Assembly (NCBI RefSeq): GCF_023347295.1
Contig: NZ_CP094469.1
Coordinates: 1,240,001-1,304,000, forward strand
Reading direction: 5' to 3'
DNA from: Faecalibacterium sp. I3-3-33
Lineage (GTDB): Bacteria; Bacillota; Clostridia; Oscillospirales; Ruminococcaceae
DNA length: 64,000 nt
Shown here: positions 8,085 to 16,451 of the stretch, one piece after another
Layout of the letters: each line of letters begins with the position of its first letter
Numbering within the stretch: position 1 is the stretch's first letter
Translations under genes and position numbers: made by a program
Notes under the pieces: generated by a model
The model's database searches: none
The model's input: only the letters and a program-made list of their open reading frames with translations
Told to the model about the DNA's origin: nothing

Positions 8085-8765
8085 ATGAAAAAGGTAAAAA
8101 CCTTAAAGATCTTGATCAATTTGGCGATTTTACTGCTAATCAATGTTATTTATTTCGGCGTTTGGGGACTGGATCATTCTGCCTCTGCATGGATTTCGTA
8201 TGTGTTTATTCATTTCTCGTTTCTGGTCGTACTGGTTGCTCCGTTTCTGGCAGAAAAGGGGACGCAGTATGTCATGTCAAGAAACTCTATTTATACGATC
8301 ACTAGTACATACTTTGCGGTAGAGTTTGTAATCGGCACGATATTTATTGTCTGGAGCCCTGCGGGATACAAACTCCCCTTGTTTAGTCAGTTTGCAATAA
8401 TGATTGGATTTGTAGTTGCACTGTTTATAAATGCAATTGCGGATACCTATACAGCACAAGCTGCGGAACGGCATCAGGATGAAATGGTGTATATCCGTGG
8501 CTGCTCGATGAAATTGAAAGAACTGTTATCGGAAGTCAAGGGCAAAAATAATTATCGCAAAATTCAGAAGCTGTACGACTTGATCAGCACCAGCCCCGCA
8601 AGATCCTGTGCTACAACAAAGAGCCTTGAAAATCAGGTCGTGCGTGAGCTGGAATGTCTGGAAAATGCAGTCCGTAGCGAAAATGATGTTTTGATTGACG
8701 CAAGTGTGAATAAGATCGAGCGTCTGGCAAACGAGAGAAATCGAATCCTGCAAGTGAAAAACTAA
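8085..8765 (+). CDS. Small integral membrane protein of unknown function
   Basis: The ATG at 8085 is preferred over 8079 because GGAGG (8073-8077) leaves 7 nt to 8085 but only 1 nt to 8079. The 226-residue product has four hydrophobic segments in the first 125 residues: about 8-26 and 36-56, then two between about 70 and 120. A soluble helical C-terminus carries charged coiled regions (KELLSEVKGKNNYRKIQKLYD). It starts 15 nt after the SPFH gene, so the two are surely co-transcribed. Membrane partner plus SPFH scaffold is a recurring arrangement. I do not recognise the family. Confidence 0.7.
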   Translation: MKKVKTLKILINLAILLLINVIYFGVWGLDHSASAWISYVFIHFSFLVVLVAPFLAEKGTQYVMSRNSIYTITSTYFAVEFVIGTIFIVWSPAGYKLPLFSQFAIMIGFVVALFINAIADTYTAQAAERHQDEMVYIRGCSMKLKELLSEVKGKNNYRKIQKLYDLISTSPARSCATTKSLENQVVRELECLENAVRSENDVLIDASVNKIERLANERNRILQVKN

Positions 8766-8898
8766 CATTTTGAAATGAGACAGTTGCCAATATGCACCCT
8801 TGCTATGTTGAAGATGCAAAGGCAAGTCTTAAAAAATGAGCACAGAAAAAGCTGAGCATCTGCGCAAAGCAACCGCCCGGTGAATGCACAGTTCCACA

Positions 8899-8942
8899 AA
8901 GCAAAGAGGCACCCGATGTCAGAATCAGGTGCCTCTTTGCTT
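8899..8942 (+). terminator. Hairpin closing the accessory cassette
   Basis: AAGCAAAGAGGCACC (8899-8913) and GGTGCCTCTTTGCTT (8928-8942) are perfect 15-bp arms with a 14-nt loop. The 3' arm is T-rich. It marks the boundary between the AT-rich island and the GC-rich core starting with glmM. Confidence 0.65.
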
Positions 8943-9034
8943 GTCTAAAGGGCGCTGTTTTACGGCAACCTCGTGTTTATTTATCTACTTGCAGGGAGAA
9001 AATTTGCAGAATGGATGATTTGCTCCAAGAATTG

Positions 9035-9043
9035 TGCTATACT
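9035..9043 (+). promoter_or_regulatory. Possible extended -10 promoter for glmM
   Basis: TGCTATACT carries the TGn extension followed by TATACT (9038-9043). No good -35 is seen at the normal distance. It lies about 130 bp before the glmM start. Confidence 0.35.
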
Positions 9044-9171
9044 GAACTTACAGTGCCCCCCGATTCGATGCACTTTACAGATGAAGATATCTCTCTTTGC
9101 AGGGGCATCAGGCAACGGGGGAAAGCATATACACTACTAAAAGTTCGCTTTTGGGAACGAGGTAATCAAGA

Positions 9172-10557
9172 ATGGGAAAATATTTTGGAACCGATGGCTT
9201 CCGTGGGGAAGCAGGCATTGATCTGACCGCTGACCACGCTTACAAGGTTGGCCGCTTCTTGGGATGGTACTACAACGCCTTGCGCGAGCGCAACGGCAAC
9301 AACGAGCCCGCCCGCATCGTCATTGGCAAGGATACCCGCCGCAGCTCCTATATGTTCGAGTACAGTCTGGTCGCAGGTCTGACTGCCTCCGGAGCAGATG
9401 CTTATCTGCTGCACGTCACCACCACTCCTTCCGTGGCGTACATCGCTCGCGTGGATGACTTTGATTGCGGTATTATGATCTCTGCCAGCCACAACCCGTA
9501 TTATGACAACGGCATCAAGCTGATCGACTGCTACGGTGAGAAAATGCCCGAGGAGACTCTGCTGCTGGTGGAGGACTACATCGACGGCAAGCTCCATGTG
9601 TTCGATAAGGACTGGCCGGAGCTGCCCTTTGCACACCGGGAGCACATTGGCTGTACGGTGGACTATGTGTCCGGCCGCAACCGCTACATGGGCTATCTGA
9701 TCTCGCTGGGCATCTACTCCTTCAAGGGTGTCAAGGTCGGTTTGGATTGTGCCAACGGCTCCAGTTGGAATATTGCTAAGTCTGTGTTCGATGCTCTCGG
9801 CGCAGATACCTACGTTATCAATAACAAGCCGAATGGTCTGAACATCAACAACAACGCCGGTTCTACTCATATCGAAGGTCTGCAGAAGTTTGTGGTGGAG
9901 AACGGTCTGGACGTTGGCTTTGCTTTTGACGGTGACGCTGACCGCTGCCTGTGCGTGGACGAGAAGGGCAACGTCATCACCGGTGACCACATCCTGTACA
10001 TCTATGGCTGCTACATGAAGGAGCACGGCGAGCTGATGAACAACACGGTGGTCACCACGGTCATGTCCAACTTCGGTCTGTACAAGGCCTTTGACGAGCA
10101 GGGCATTGGCTACGCTAAGACCGCTGTGGGCGACAAGTACGTTTACGAATACATGGCTAAGAACAACTGCCGTATCGGCGGTGAGCAGAGCGGCCATATC
10201 ATTTTCAGCAAGTACGCCAGCACCGGTGACGGCATCCTGACCAGTCTGAAGATGATGGAAGTCATGCTGGCAAAGAAGATGCCCATGAGCAAGCTGGCTG
10301 AGCCCCTGAAGATCTATCCGCAGGTGCTGGAAAACGTCCGCGTGACCGATAAAAAGGCCGCGCAGAACGACCCGGCGGTGCAGGAGGCCGTCAAGGCTGT
10401 GGCAGAAGCGCTGGGCGATACCGGCCGCATTCTGGTGCGCGAGTCCGGCACCGAGCCGCTTGTCCGCGTGATGGTGGAAGCCCCCGACCACGATACCTGC
10501 CAGAAGTACGTTTCTCAGGTGGTGGAGGTCATCAAGGCCAAGGGATACGCTATCTGA
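9172..10557 (+). CDS. glmM: Phosphoglucosamine mutase GlmM
   Basis: A 461-residue member of the alpha-D-phosphohexomutase family. It interconverts glucosamine-6-phosphate and glucosamine-1-phosphate for UDP-GlcNAc and peptidoglycan synthesis in the cytoplasm. Seen are the N-terminal FGTDGFRG, the phosphoserine loop SASHNP (about residues 104-109), the metal-binding DGDADR and the C-terminal phosphate-binding RESGTEP. GAGG lies 8-9 nt before the ATG. In many Firmicutes glmM follows cdaA-cdaR, but here cdaA-cdaR are 45 kb away and glmM stands alone between the accessory island and the metG T-box. Confidence 0.93.
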   Translation: MGKYFGTDGFRGEAGIDLTADHAYKVGRFLGWYYNALRERNGNNEPARIVIGKDTRRSSYMFEYSLVAGLTASGADAYLLHVTTTPSVAYIARVDDFDCGIMISASHNPYYDNGIKLIDCYGEKMPEETLLLVEDYIDGKLHVFDKDWPELPFAHREHIGCTVDYVSGRNRYMGYLISLGIYSFKGVKVGLDCANGSSWNIAKSVFDALGADTYVINNKPNGLNINNNAGSTHIEGLQKFVVENGLDVGFAFDGDADRCLCVDEKGNVITGDHILYIYGCYMKEHGELMNNTVVTTVMSNFGLYKAFDEQGIGYAKTAVGDKYVYEYMAKNNCRIGGEQSGHIIFSKYASTGDGILTSLKMMEVMLAKKMPMSKLAEPLKIYPQVLENVRVTDKKAAQNDPAVQEAVKAVAEALGDTGRILVRESGTEPLVRVMVEAPDHDTCQKYVSQVVEVIKAKGYAI

Positions 10558-10624
10558 AACCGGGCGCTGCGGTAGATACACCGCTCTGTTGGGCACATAG
10601 CAGATGTTGCTTATGCATCAAAAT

Positions 10625-10670
10625 ACAGATTCGCTGCGTTTCCGGCAGCGCGATTCTGCATCTTTTTGTT
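10625..10670 (+). terminator. Rho-independent terminator of glmM
   Basis: CAGATTCGCTGC and GCAGCGCGATTCTG form a slightly imperfect stem (10626-10658), followed by CATCTTTTTGTT. It overlaps the -35 box of the next promoter. Confidence 0.7.
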
Positions 10671-10697
10671 GACAAAACCGCATTTTTTGCGTATGAT
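10669..10697 (+). promoter_or_regulatory. Promoter of the metG leader
   Basis: TTGACA (10669-10674), 17 nt, TATGAT (10692-10697). It is placed to start the T-box leader about 30-40 nt upstream of its first conserved stem. Confidence 0.8.
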
Positions 10698-10729
10698 AGA
10701 AGCAACACTGAAAATTGTGTCAAATTGGC

Positions 10730-10993
10730 TGTGAAGAGAAGAGTACGCACCGTCTGCGCCTGACAGAAAGCCCGAAGGATGGAACCGGGCAGGCCGCGCG
10801 GTGCCGAAGATGGTCTTGGAGCCGCGCAGGTGAACAATGAGCCTGCGACGGGGTGCGCCCGTTACCGCGCAAAGGCCGGTTTTTGCCGGCTAAAGGCTGC
10901 GCCTGCAAGGGCGCGGCGAAGCAAGGTGGTACCACGAAGGTTCAGCGCTCTCGTCCTTGTCCGGTTATACCCGGCAGGGCGGGAGCGCTTTTT
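10730..10993 (+). promoter_or_regulatory. T-box riboswitch controlling metG (predicted tRNA-Met sensor)
   Basis: The 5' part has the GAAGAGAAGAGTACG element of stem I and an ATG triplet in GAAGGATGGAACC that can serve as the methionine specifier codon. The 3' part has the T-box core AAGGTGGTACCACG (10923-10936). A GC-rich terminator follows: AGCGCTCTCG (10944-10953) pairs with CGGGAGCGCT (10980-10989), then TTTTT. Uncharged tRNA-Met binding would favour the antiterminator formed with the T-box core and allow metG transcription. The specifier assignment is inferred from the downstream gene and the triplet position. Confidence 0.88.
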
Positions 10994-11040
10994 GCTTGCA
11001 GGAACAGCTGCAGAACCAAAAGAAAGGAAGATAGAACCCC

Positions 11041-13038
11041 ATGAGCGAACACAAGACATTTTATATCACCACCCCCATTTACTACCCCAGCGATAAGCTG
11101 CACATCGGCCACAGCTACACCACCGTGGCCTGCGATGCACTGGCTCGCTTCAAGCGGATGCAGGGCTACGACGTCATGTTCCTGACCGGCACCGATGAGC
11201 ACGGCCAGAAGATCCAGGATAAGGCTGCTGATGCCGGCGTCACCCCCAAGGAGTATGTGGACAAGATCGTTGCCACCGTCAAGGATCTGTGGAAGCTGCT
11301 GGATGTCAGCTACGACCGCTTTATCCGCACCACCGATGACTACCACATGGAAAGCTGCCAGAAGATCTTCACCAAGCTGTACGAGCAGGGCGATATCTAT
11401 AAGGGCGAGTACATCGGCCACTACTGCAAGCCCTGTGAGAGCTTCTGGACCGACAGCCAGCTGGTGGACGGCAAATGCCCGGACTGCGGCCGCGAGGTCT
11501 ACGATGCCCACGAGGAAGCCTACTTCTTCAAGACTAGTAAGTACGCTGACCGCCTGCTGAAGCTCTACGAGGAGAACCCCCAGTTCATCCAGCCCGAGAG
11601 CCGCAAGAACGAGATGATCGCCTTCATCAAGCAGGGCCTGCAGGATACCTGCGTGTCCCGTACCTCGGTCAAGTGGGGCATCCCCGTGCCCTTCGACCCC
11701 AAGCACACCATGTACGTCTGGGTCGATGCTCTGAGCAACTATATCTCCGCACTGGGTTACGGCAACGAGACCTACCACGACTACGATAAGTTCTGGCCGG
11801 CCGATCTGCACATGGTGGGCAAGGAGATCCTGCGCTTCCACACCATCCTGTGGCCTGCCATGTTGATGGCACTGGATCTGCCCCTGCCCAAGCGGGTGTT
11901 CGGCCATGGCTGGCTGCTGATGAACGGCGGCAAGATGTCTAAGTCTGTGGGCAACGTGGTGGACCCCGTCATCCTGTGCGACCGCTACGGCGTGGACGCC
12001 ATCCGCTACTTCCTGCTGCGCGAGATCCCCTTCGGCAACGACGGTATGTTCACCAACGAGGCACTGATCAACCGCATCAACAGCGACTTGGCCAACGACC
12101 TGGGCAATCTGCTCAGCCGTACCGTGGCCATGTGCGAAAAGTATTTCGGCGGCACTGTGCATAATGTGGCCGGTACCGAGGCCATCGACACCGAGCTGGA
12201 GACCATGGTCAGCGAGCTGACCGCCAAGGTCACCGCCGACATGGACGACCTGACCATCCCGCAGGCACTGATGGAGATCTTTGCGGTCATCCAGCGCGCC
12301 AACAAGTATATCGACGAGACCGCACCTTGGGCACTGGCAAAGGACGAGGCCAACAAGCAGCGTCTGGAAAGCGTGCTGTACCACCTGTGCGAGGCACTGC
12401 GCGTGTGCGGCATTCTGCTGAACGCCTACCTGCCCACCACCGCCCCCAAGATGATGGAGCAGCTGGGTTTGGACGCTTCCGCACTGGATCTGACCAAGAC
12501 CACCTACGGCGCACAGCAGACCTACACCGTGCACAAGGGAGAAGCCCTGTTCCCCCGCATTGACGTGGCCAAGGAGATCGCCCACCTGAAGGAAGAGGAC
12601 GAGAAGCGCAAGGCTGCTGCCGCTGTTGCCAACAAGGCCAAGGAGGAAGCCGAGAAGAAGGCTGCCGCCCCCGCTGAGGAAAGCACCGTGGACTTTACCC
12701 ATGAGGAAGAGATCGACTTTGACACCTTCTGCAAGGTGGAGCTGCGCGTGGCCGAGGTGCGCGCCTGCGAGAACCTGAAGGAGAGCAAGAAGCTGCTGCA
12801 CCTCACCGTTTTTGACGGCGAGCGGGAGCGCTGCATCCTGTCCGGCATTGCCAAGTGGTTTAAGCCGGAGGATCTCATCGGCAAAAAGCTGGGCATCGTG
12901 TGCAATCTGGCACCCCGTCCCATGCTCAAGGGCAAGTACGTCAGCGAGGGCATGATCTTCGCTGCCGATACCGCTGACGGCGGCTGCTCCATTGCTTTCT
13001 ACGGCGATGATGTCCCCGTGGGCAGCCGGATCCACTAA
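11041..13038 (+). CDS. metG: Methionyl-tRNA synthetase with C-terminal tRNA-binding domain
   Basis: A 665-residue class I aminoacyl-tRNA synthetase charging tRNA-Met. HIGH is at residues 21-24 and KMSKS at 298-302. A knuckle with CKPC...CPDC lies near residues 130-150. An alpha-helical anticodon domain follows, then a Lys/Ala/Glu-rich linker (about 515-550) and a C-terminal Trbp111-type OB domain (FCKVELRVAEV ... PMLKGKYVSEGM). The length matches the long MetG form common in Firmicutes. AGAAAGGAAG precedes the ATG. Expression is under the upstream T-box. EamA and TatD genes follow with short gaps. Confidence 0.95.
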   Translation: MSEHKTFYITTPIYYPSDKLHIGHSYTTVACDALARFKRMQGYDVMFLTGTDEHGQKIQDKAADAGVTPKEYVDKIVATVKDLWKLLDVSYDRFIRTTDDYHMESCQKIFTKLYEQGDIYKGEYIGHYCKPCESFWTDSQLVDGKCPDCGREVYDAHEEAYFFKTSKYADRLLKLYEENPQFIQPESRKNEMIAFIKQGLQDTCVSRTSVKWGIPVPFDPKHTMYVWVDALSNYISALGYGNETYHDYDKFWPADLHMVGKEILRFHTILWPAMLMALDLPLPKRVFGHGWLLMNGGKMSKSVGNVVDPVILCDRYGVDAIRYFLLREIPFGNDGMFTNEALINRINSDLANDLGNLLSRTVAMCEKYFGGTVHNVAGTEAIDTELETMVSELTAKVTADMDDLTIPQALMEIFAVIQRANKYIDETAPWALAKDEANKQRLESVLYHLCEALRVCGILLNAYLPTTAPKMMEQLGLDASALDLTKTTYGAQQTYTVHKGEALFPRIDVAKEIAHLKEEDEKRKAAAAVANKAKEEAEKKAAAPAEESTVDFTHEEEIDFDTFCKVELRVAEVRACENLKESKKLLHLTVFDGERERCILSGIAKWFKPEDLIGKKLGIVCNLAPRPMLKGKYVSEGMIFAADTADGGCSIAFYGDDVPVGSRIH

Positions 13039-13050
13039 GTGAGGAGTATT

Positions 13051-14010
13051 ATGTCTGACAATACAGCCGTCCGTTCGGCAAAGCTGGATAAGATCTTTGC
13101 TACGCCGGTGTGCGCCGTGCTGCTGGCTATTTTCTGCAATGTCTTGTGGGGCTCGGCTTTTCCGTTCATCAAGCTGGGCTACCGTCTGTTCTCCATCGAC
13201 TCCGGCAACACCGCCTCCATCTTCTGCTTTGCAGGGGTGCGGTTCATGCTGGGCAGCGTACTGGTGCTGCTGGGCAGCATCCTGCTGCAGGGAAAAGCAC
13301 CCCGCCTGCCCCGGGGCAGGGTGGCAGCTGAGTGCTGCGCGCTGGGTCTGTGGCAGACCACAGCACAGTATGCGTTTTACTACATCGCTGTGGCTATGCT
13401 CACCGGCGCGTTTGGCAGCATCCTGAACAGCACCCAGAGCTTTCTGGGGGTCATCTTTGCACACTTTATCTACGGCAATGCAGACCGCATGACCCCGGCA
13501 AAAACGCTGGGCTGTGCGGTGGGTTTTGCGGGCGTGCTCATCGGCACCCTTGGCAACCACGGTAGCGGCAGCGGCTGGGGCGTGTTCTGCATGATGGCGG
13601 CGACCGTCATCTTCACCCTGTCCGGCCCGTGGAATAAGTCGGTCACCAAAAAAGCTGACAGCTTTGCTGTCTGCTTTCTGAACCTGTTTGTGGGCGGGCT
13701 GGCGCTGTTTGTGCTGGGCACCGTTATGGGGGGCTGTCTCCATGTGCAAAGTGCGCTGGCAGCGGTGGTCATGCTGTATCTGGCCTTCATTTGCGGCGCA
13801 GGCTATATCCTGTGGGCACTGCTGATGAAAAACAACCCGGTCAGCCGCATTTCCATCTTTTGCTTTGTCAACCCGGTGGCCAACGTGCTGCTCAGCGCCG
13901 TGCTCAACGGCGAGCCGCTGTTCCGCTGGCAGTATCTGGCGGCGCTGGTGTTCGTGTGCGTGGGCATCTGGCTGGTGAATAAAGCCCCCGCCCAAAAGGA
14001 GAAGGTATGA
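13051..14010 (+). CDS. DMT-superfamily transporter (EamA family)
   Basis: The ATG at 13051 is chosen because GTGAGGAG lies 5-12 nt upstream; the GTG at 13039 would overlap that site. The 319-residue product has about ten hydrophobic segments and two EamA repeats; NVLWGSAFPFIKLGY near the N-terminus is typical of the first. Family members export or exchange small metabolites across the cytoplasmic membrane, and the substrate cannot be told from sequence. It starts 12 nt after metG and overlaps the TatD gene by 4 nt (ATGA), so it is translationally coupled to it. Confidence 0.88.
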   Translation: MSDNTAVRSAKLDKIFATPVCAVLLAIFCNVLWGSAFPFIKLGYRLFSIDSGNTASIFCFAGVRFMLGSVLVLLGSILLQGKAPRLPRGRVAAECCALGLWQTTAQYAFYYIAVAMLTGAFGSILNSTQSFLGVIFAHFIYGNADRMTPAKTLGCAVGFAGVLIGTLGNHGSGSGWGVFCMMAATVIFTLSGPWNKSVTKKADSFAVCFLNLFVGGLALFVLGTVMGGCLHVQSALAAVVMLYLAFICGAGYILWALLMKNNPVSRISIFCFVNPVANVLLSAVLNGEPLFRWQYLAALVFVCVGIWLVNKAPAQKEKV

Positions 14011-14822
14011 CCGGACCGATTTTTGACACCCACGCCCATTACAGTGCCCGCGCCTTTGACGCCGACCGCATTGCACTGCTGGACAGCCTGCCCGGCAAGG
14101 GCGTGGTAGGCGTGTGCGAGCAGGCTACCCACTCCGGGGATGCGCCCCGGGTGCTGGAGCTGGCGCACCGCTACCCGTGGGTAGTAGCAGCCGTTGGCAT
14201 CCACCCGGAAAGCCTGCTGCCCGCCGCCGACTGCGGCGAGGACGGCCCCGCGCCCACGGTGTCGGTGTACGGCGGCGACTGGGCCGCTGAGATGCAGGCC
14301 CTGATGCCCTACTACGATGACCCCAAGGTGGTAGCGGTAGGGGAGTGCGGGCTGGACTACCACTGGCCTGTGCCCAAGGACGCCCAGCTGGCACTGTTTG
14401 AAGCCGAGATCCGGCTGGCGCTGGAACTGGACAAGCCCATCATCGTGCACGACCGGCAGGCGCACGCAGACGTCTACGCACTGCTCAAAAAGTACCGTCC
14501 CAAGGGCATTGTGCACTGCTATTCCGGCAGCGCCGAGGATGCCGTGCAGCTGGCAGCACAGGGGCTGTACATTGGCTTTGGCGGTGCCTGCACCTTCAAC
14601 GGTGCCAAGCGCGCAGCCAAGGCCATCGACGCCCTGCCGCTGGACGCCATCGTGCTGGAGACCGACTGCCCCTATATGGCACCGGAGCCGGTGCGCGGCA
14701 CCCGCTGTGACAGCTCCCTTATCCGCTATGTGGGCGCGTACATCGCCCAGCGCAAAGCGCTTGCCCCGGAAGAGGTGTTTTGCGCCACCGCCGCAAACGC
14801 CCGCAGGGTGTTCGGGCTGTAA
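14007..14822 (+). CDS. TatD-family metal-dependent hydrolase
   Basis: A 271-residue TIM-barrel protein of the TatD DNase family. Metal and active-site motifs are FDTHAHY (first His pair), GECGLDYHW, IIVHDRQAH, HCYSGS and LETDCPY. Family members show 3'-5' DNase or RNase activity and are implicated in DNA repair and quality control. The ATG overlaps the stop of the EamA gene. The alternative name YcfH/YabD-like applies equally; no specific substrate is shown. Confidence 0.9.
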   Translation: MTGPIFDTHAHYSARAFDADRIALLDSLPGKGVVGVCEQATHSGDAPRVLELAHRYPWVVAAVGIHPESLLPAADCGEDGPAPTVSVYGGDWAAEMQALMPYYDDPKVVAVGECGLDYHWPVPKDAQLALFEAEIRLALELDKPIIVHDRQAHADVYALLKKYRPKGIVHCYSGSAEDAVQLAAQGLYIGFGGACTFNGAKRAAKAIDALPLDAIVLETDCPYMAPEPVRGTRCDSSLIRYVGAYIAQRKALAPEEVFCATAANARRVFGL

Positions 14823-14912
14823 CCGTTTTTCCGCAGGTCGCGGGGCAAAGCGCTCCGCTTCTGAATAAAAAGCTGATTTATTGAAAACGATAAGAATAAG
14901 GAGATCACTATT

Positions 14913-15146
14913 ATGAAGGCACGTATTCCCAAACACCGCGAGTTCATCATCAACTTCCCCGACAGCATCGACCAGAACAAGGCCAACGAGGGCTGGGCAA
15001 AGCTGCAGCAGATCGTGGAGGACTACAAGAAGGCACACAACGGCGCTTCTGTTTACGCTCCCACCTTCATCGAGGACTGCGAGCCCGAGGTCAAGAAGCT
15101 GCAGGAAGAGTACGGCTTTGAGTACACCGTGGAGTTCGTTCAGTAA
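14913..15146 (+). CDS. Small conserved-looking protein of unknown function
   Basis: A 77-residue protein with AAGGAG ahead of the ATG. It is helical and charged, with no Cys and no membrane segment. The N-terminus (MKARIPKHREFIINFPDSID) is basic, and the C-terminus ends in a short beta motif (FEYTVEFVQ). GC-rich codon use is like the core genes. It is the last gene of the metG unit and is followed by a hairpin terminator. I do not recognise the family. Confidence 0.7.
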   Translation: MKARIPKHREFIINFPDSIDQNKANEGWAKLQQIVEDYKKAHNGASVYAPTFIEDCEPEVKKLQEEYGFEYTVEFVQ

Positions 15147-15165
15147 GTTCAGCATCGACTGATAG

Positions 15166-15203
15166 AAAAAGGGTCATTGCACAAACCGTGCAATGACCCT
15201 TTT
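15166..15203 (+). terminator. Hairpin terminator, left member of an inverted pair
   Basis: AAAAAGGGTCATTGCAC (15166-15182) pairs with GTGCAATGACCCTTTT (15188-15203) around AAACC. The 29-bp core is the exact reverse complement of the core of the hairpin at 16389-16427, which lies just after the next gene. Confidence 0.8.
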
Positions 15204-15267
15204 CGCGTAGCATGGCAGCTGGTGTGGTTTCTTGGACTTGTAAATCCTTTAAAATGAGGAGGAAAGG

Positions 15268-16377
15268 GTGAACAACAGGATGAATGTGCAAGCTTATTTA
15301 AACAATGTGAGTTTCCCTAAGAACGTGGAAGAACTTGACCATTATGCCGACCAGTTTGACACTGAAGTCTTAATGTGTTCAGAGTGGGTGGAGTGGACAG
15401 TGCCTAAGTGGACGGTTCCCGGTGATATTGTACTGTTTTTTCATGCAAAAACGGCCATTCAGAATATCCGCCGTTTGGAGACCGCATTGAAAAAAGAAAA
15501 AGAACATCTATCGCAAAGAGAATATGAGAGACTTTGGAATGCGTTGCAGCGGGCACGCTTACTTTACCAAAAGTACGGCGGAAAAATATTGGCGATTGGA
15601 AAAGTTGCAGAGCAACCGTTTTACGATGCGCATCCCGGTATGAGCGAGGAAGAGGAACTGCAACTGAATGTGAACTTCATAACAAGCCGCAGGATCTTTG
15701 CGAAAATAGATGAAATATGTTTGCTGCCGTGCCCAGTAGATATTTCTGAGTTTTCAGATTTTATTTTCGTTTCACGCCAAAGTGCTATCACGCCTGTGGT
15801 GGGAAGTGACTTTGAGCGTCTGAAAGCATTACTTGCAATCGGAAATAAATTGCCGCCATATCTGCTGGAGAGCAGAGCGATCCCGCTGCCGCTGCAAAAG
15901 ATCAACCCAGAAAATTGGCTTGAAGTCACACAGACATATCGCCGATTGTTTACGTTGGAAATTCAGTTCCGACGGTTTTATGTGGACTATTTTCTGCGCG
16001 TGCTGGGAGATCAGAAAAAGTTCTTTTCAGAATGTGCGTGTCATAGGGATGATAAACGTACCGGGTTTGCCGATAATGCAGTCAAACTGGGTGGAAAATG
16101 GTGCTTTGTGGAGATAAAGCTCAATGTTCAGGCCGAACAGCATCTGCACGGCCAGCTGAAAAAATACTGTCATGCAGAGTGGGCAGACCTGCGGGAGGAA
16201 CGCGTTCTGCGGCAGGAACGGATATGGCAGAATACGATGTTGGTAATGGATACTACAAGTCTGTATTGCTACGATGCGGCAACAGATCAGCTGAATCTGC
16301 TGGTACAGCTTGATGCCATCCGAACAGAGGAGGATATTCGTATTCTGCGGGAAGAGCTTATTCCGCGCCTACAGTAA
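15268..16377 (+). CDS. Predicted PD-(D/E)XK nuclease-like protein, AT-richer than its neighbours
   Basis: A 369-residue protein. GTG at 15268 is the likely start, with AGGAGG 5 nt upstream; an ATG at 15280 is possible. The C-terminal third contains FADNAVKLGGKWCFVEIKLN: D269 and E282-x-K284 with the spacing of a PD-(D/E)XK active site. A helix with HLHGQLKKYCHAEW follows, like the Q-x-x-x-Y helix of Cas4/RecB-type nucleases. The N-terminal 150 residues are helical and uncharacterised. Base composition is visibly lower in GC than flanking genes, and it is framed by matching hairpins. This points to a recently acquired single-gene cassette, perhaps a restriction or defence nuclease. The function is inferred from the motif alone. 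Confidence 0.7.
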   Translation: MNNRMNVQAYLNNVSFPKNVEELDHYADQFDTEVLMCSEWVEWTVPKWTVPGDIVLFFHAKTAIQNIRRLETALKKEKEHLSQREYERLWNALQRARLLYQKYGGKILAIGKVAEQPFYDAHPGMSEEEELQLNVNFITSRRIFAKIDEICLLPCPVDISEFSDFIFVSRQSAITPVVGSDFERLKALLAIGNKLPPYLLESRAIPLPLQKINPENWLEVTQTYRRLFTLEIQFRRFYVDYFLRVLGDQKKFFSECACHRDDKRTGFADNAVKLGGKWCFVEIKLNVQAEQHLHGQLKKYCHAEWADLREERVLRQERIWQNTMLVMDTTSLYCYDAATDQLNLLVQLDAIRTEEDIRILREELIPRLQ

Positions 16378-16388
16378 AAGAAAAACAT

Positions 16389-16427
16389 AAAAAGGGTCAT
16401 TGCACGGTTTGTGCAATGACCCTTTTT
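16389..16427 (+). terminator. Hairpin terminator, right member of an inverted pair
   Basis: AAAAGGGTCATTGCAC and GTGCAATGACCCTTTTT pair around GGTTT. The core equals the reverse complement of the hairpin at 15166-15203, loop included. It terminates the nuclease-like gene, whose stop is 12 nt upstream. Confidence 0.8.
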
Positions 16428-16451
16428 GCGTAAGTTCATTCCATAAAATGG

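Noticed and set aside
9011..9226. Small plus-strand frame overlapping the start of glmM
   Set aside because: No ribosome binding site, spans the likely glmM promoter, and overlaps glmM in another frame.
9166..10596. Long minus-strand frame opposite glmM
   Set aside because: Mirror of the glmM codons (His/Val/Gln-rich), with no start signal; glmM motifs on the plus strand are unambiguous.
10942..14076. A 1044-codon open frame on the minus strand opposite metG and the EamA gene
   Set aside because: It is antisense to metG with clear HIGH/KMSKS motifs. It has no ribosome binding site and an odd His/Gln/Gly-rich composition typical of the complement of GC-rich codons.
15166..16427. The paired hairpins considered as a CRISPR or as terminal repeats of an insertion sequence
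   Set aside because: There are only two copies. There is no spacer array, no transposase between them and no target-site duplication that I can see; listed instead as terminators with an unusual relation.
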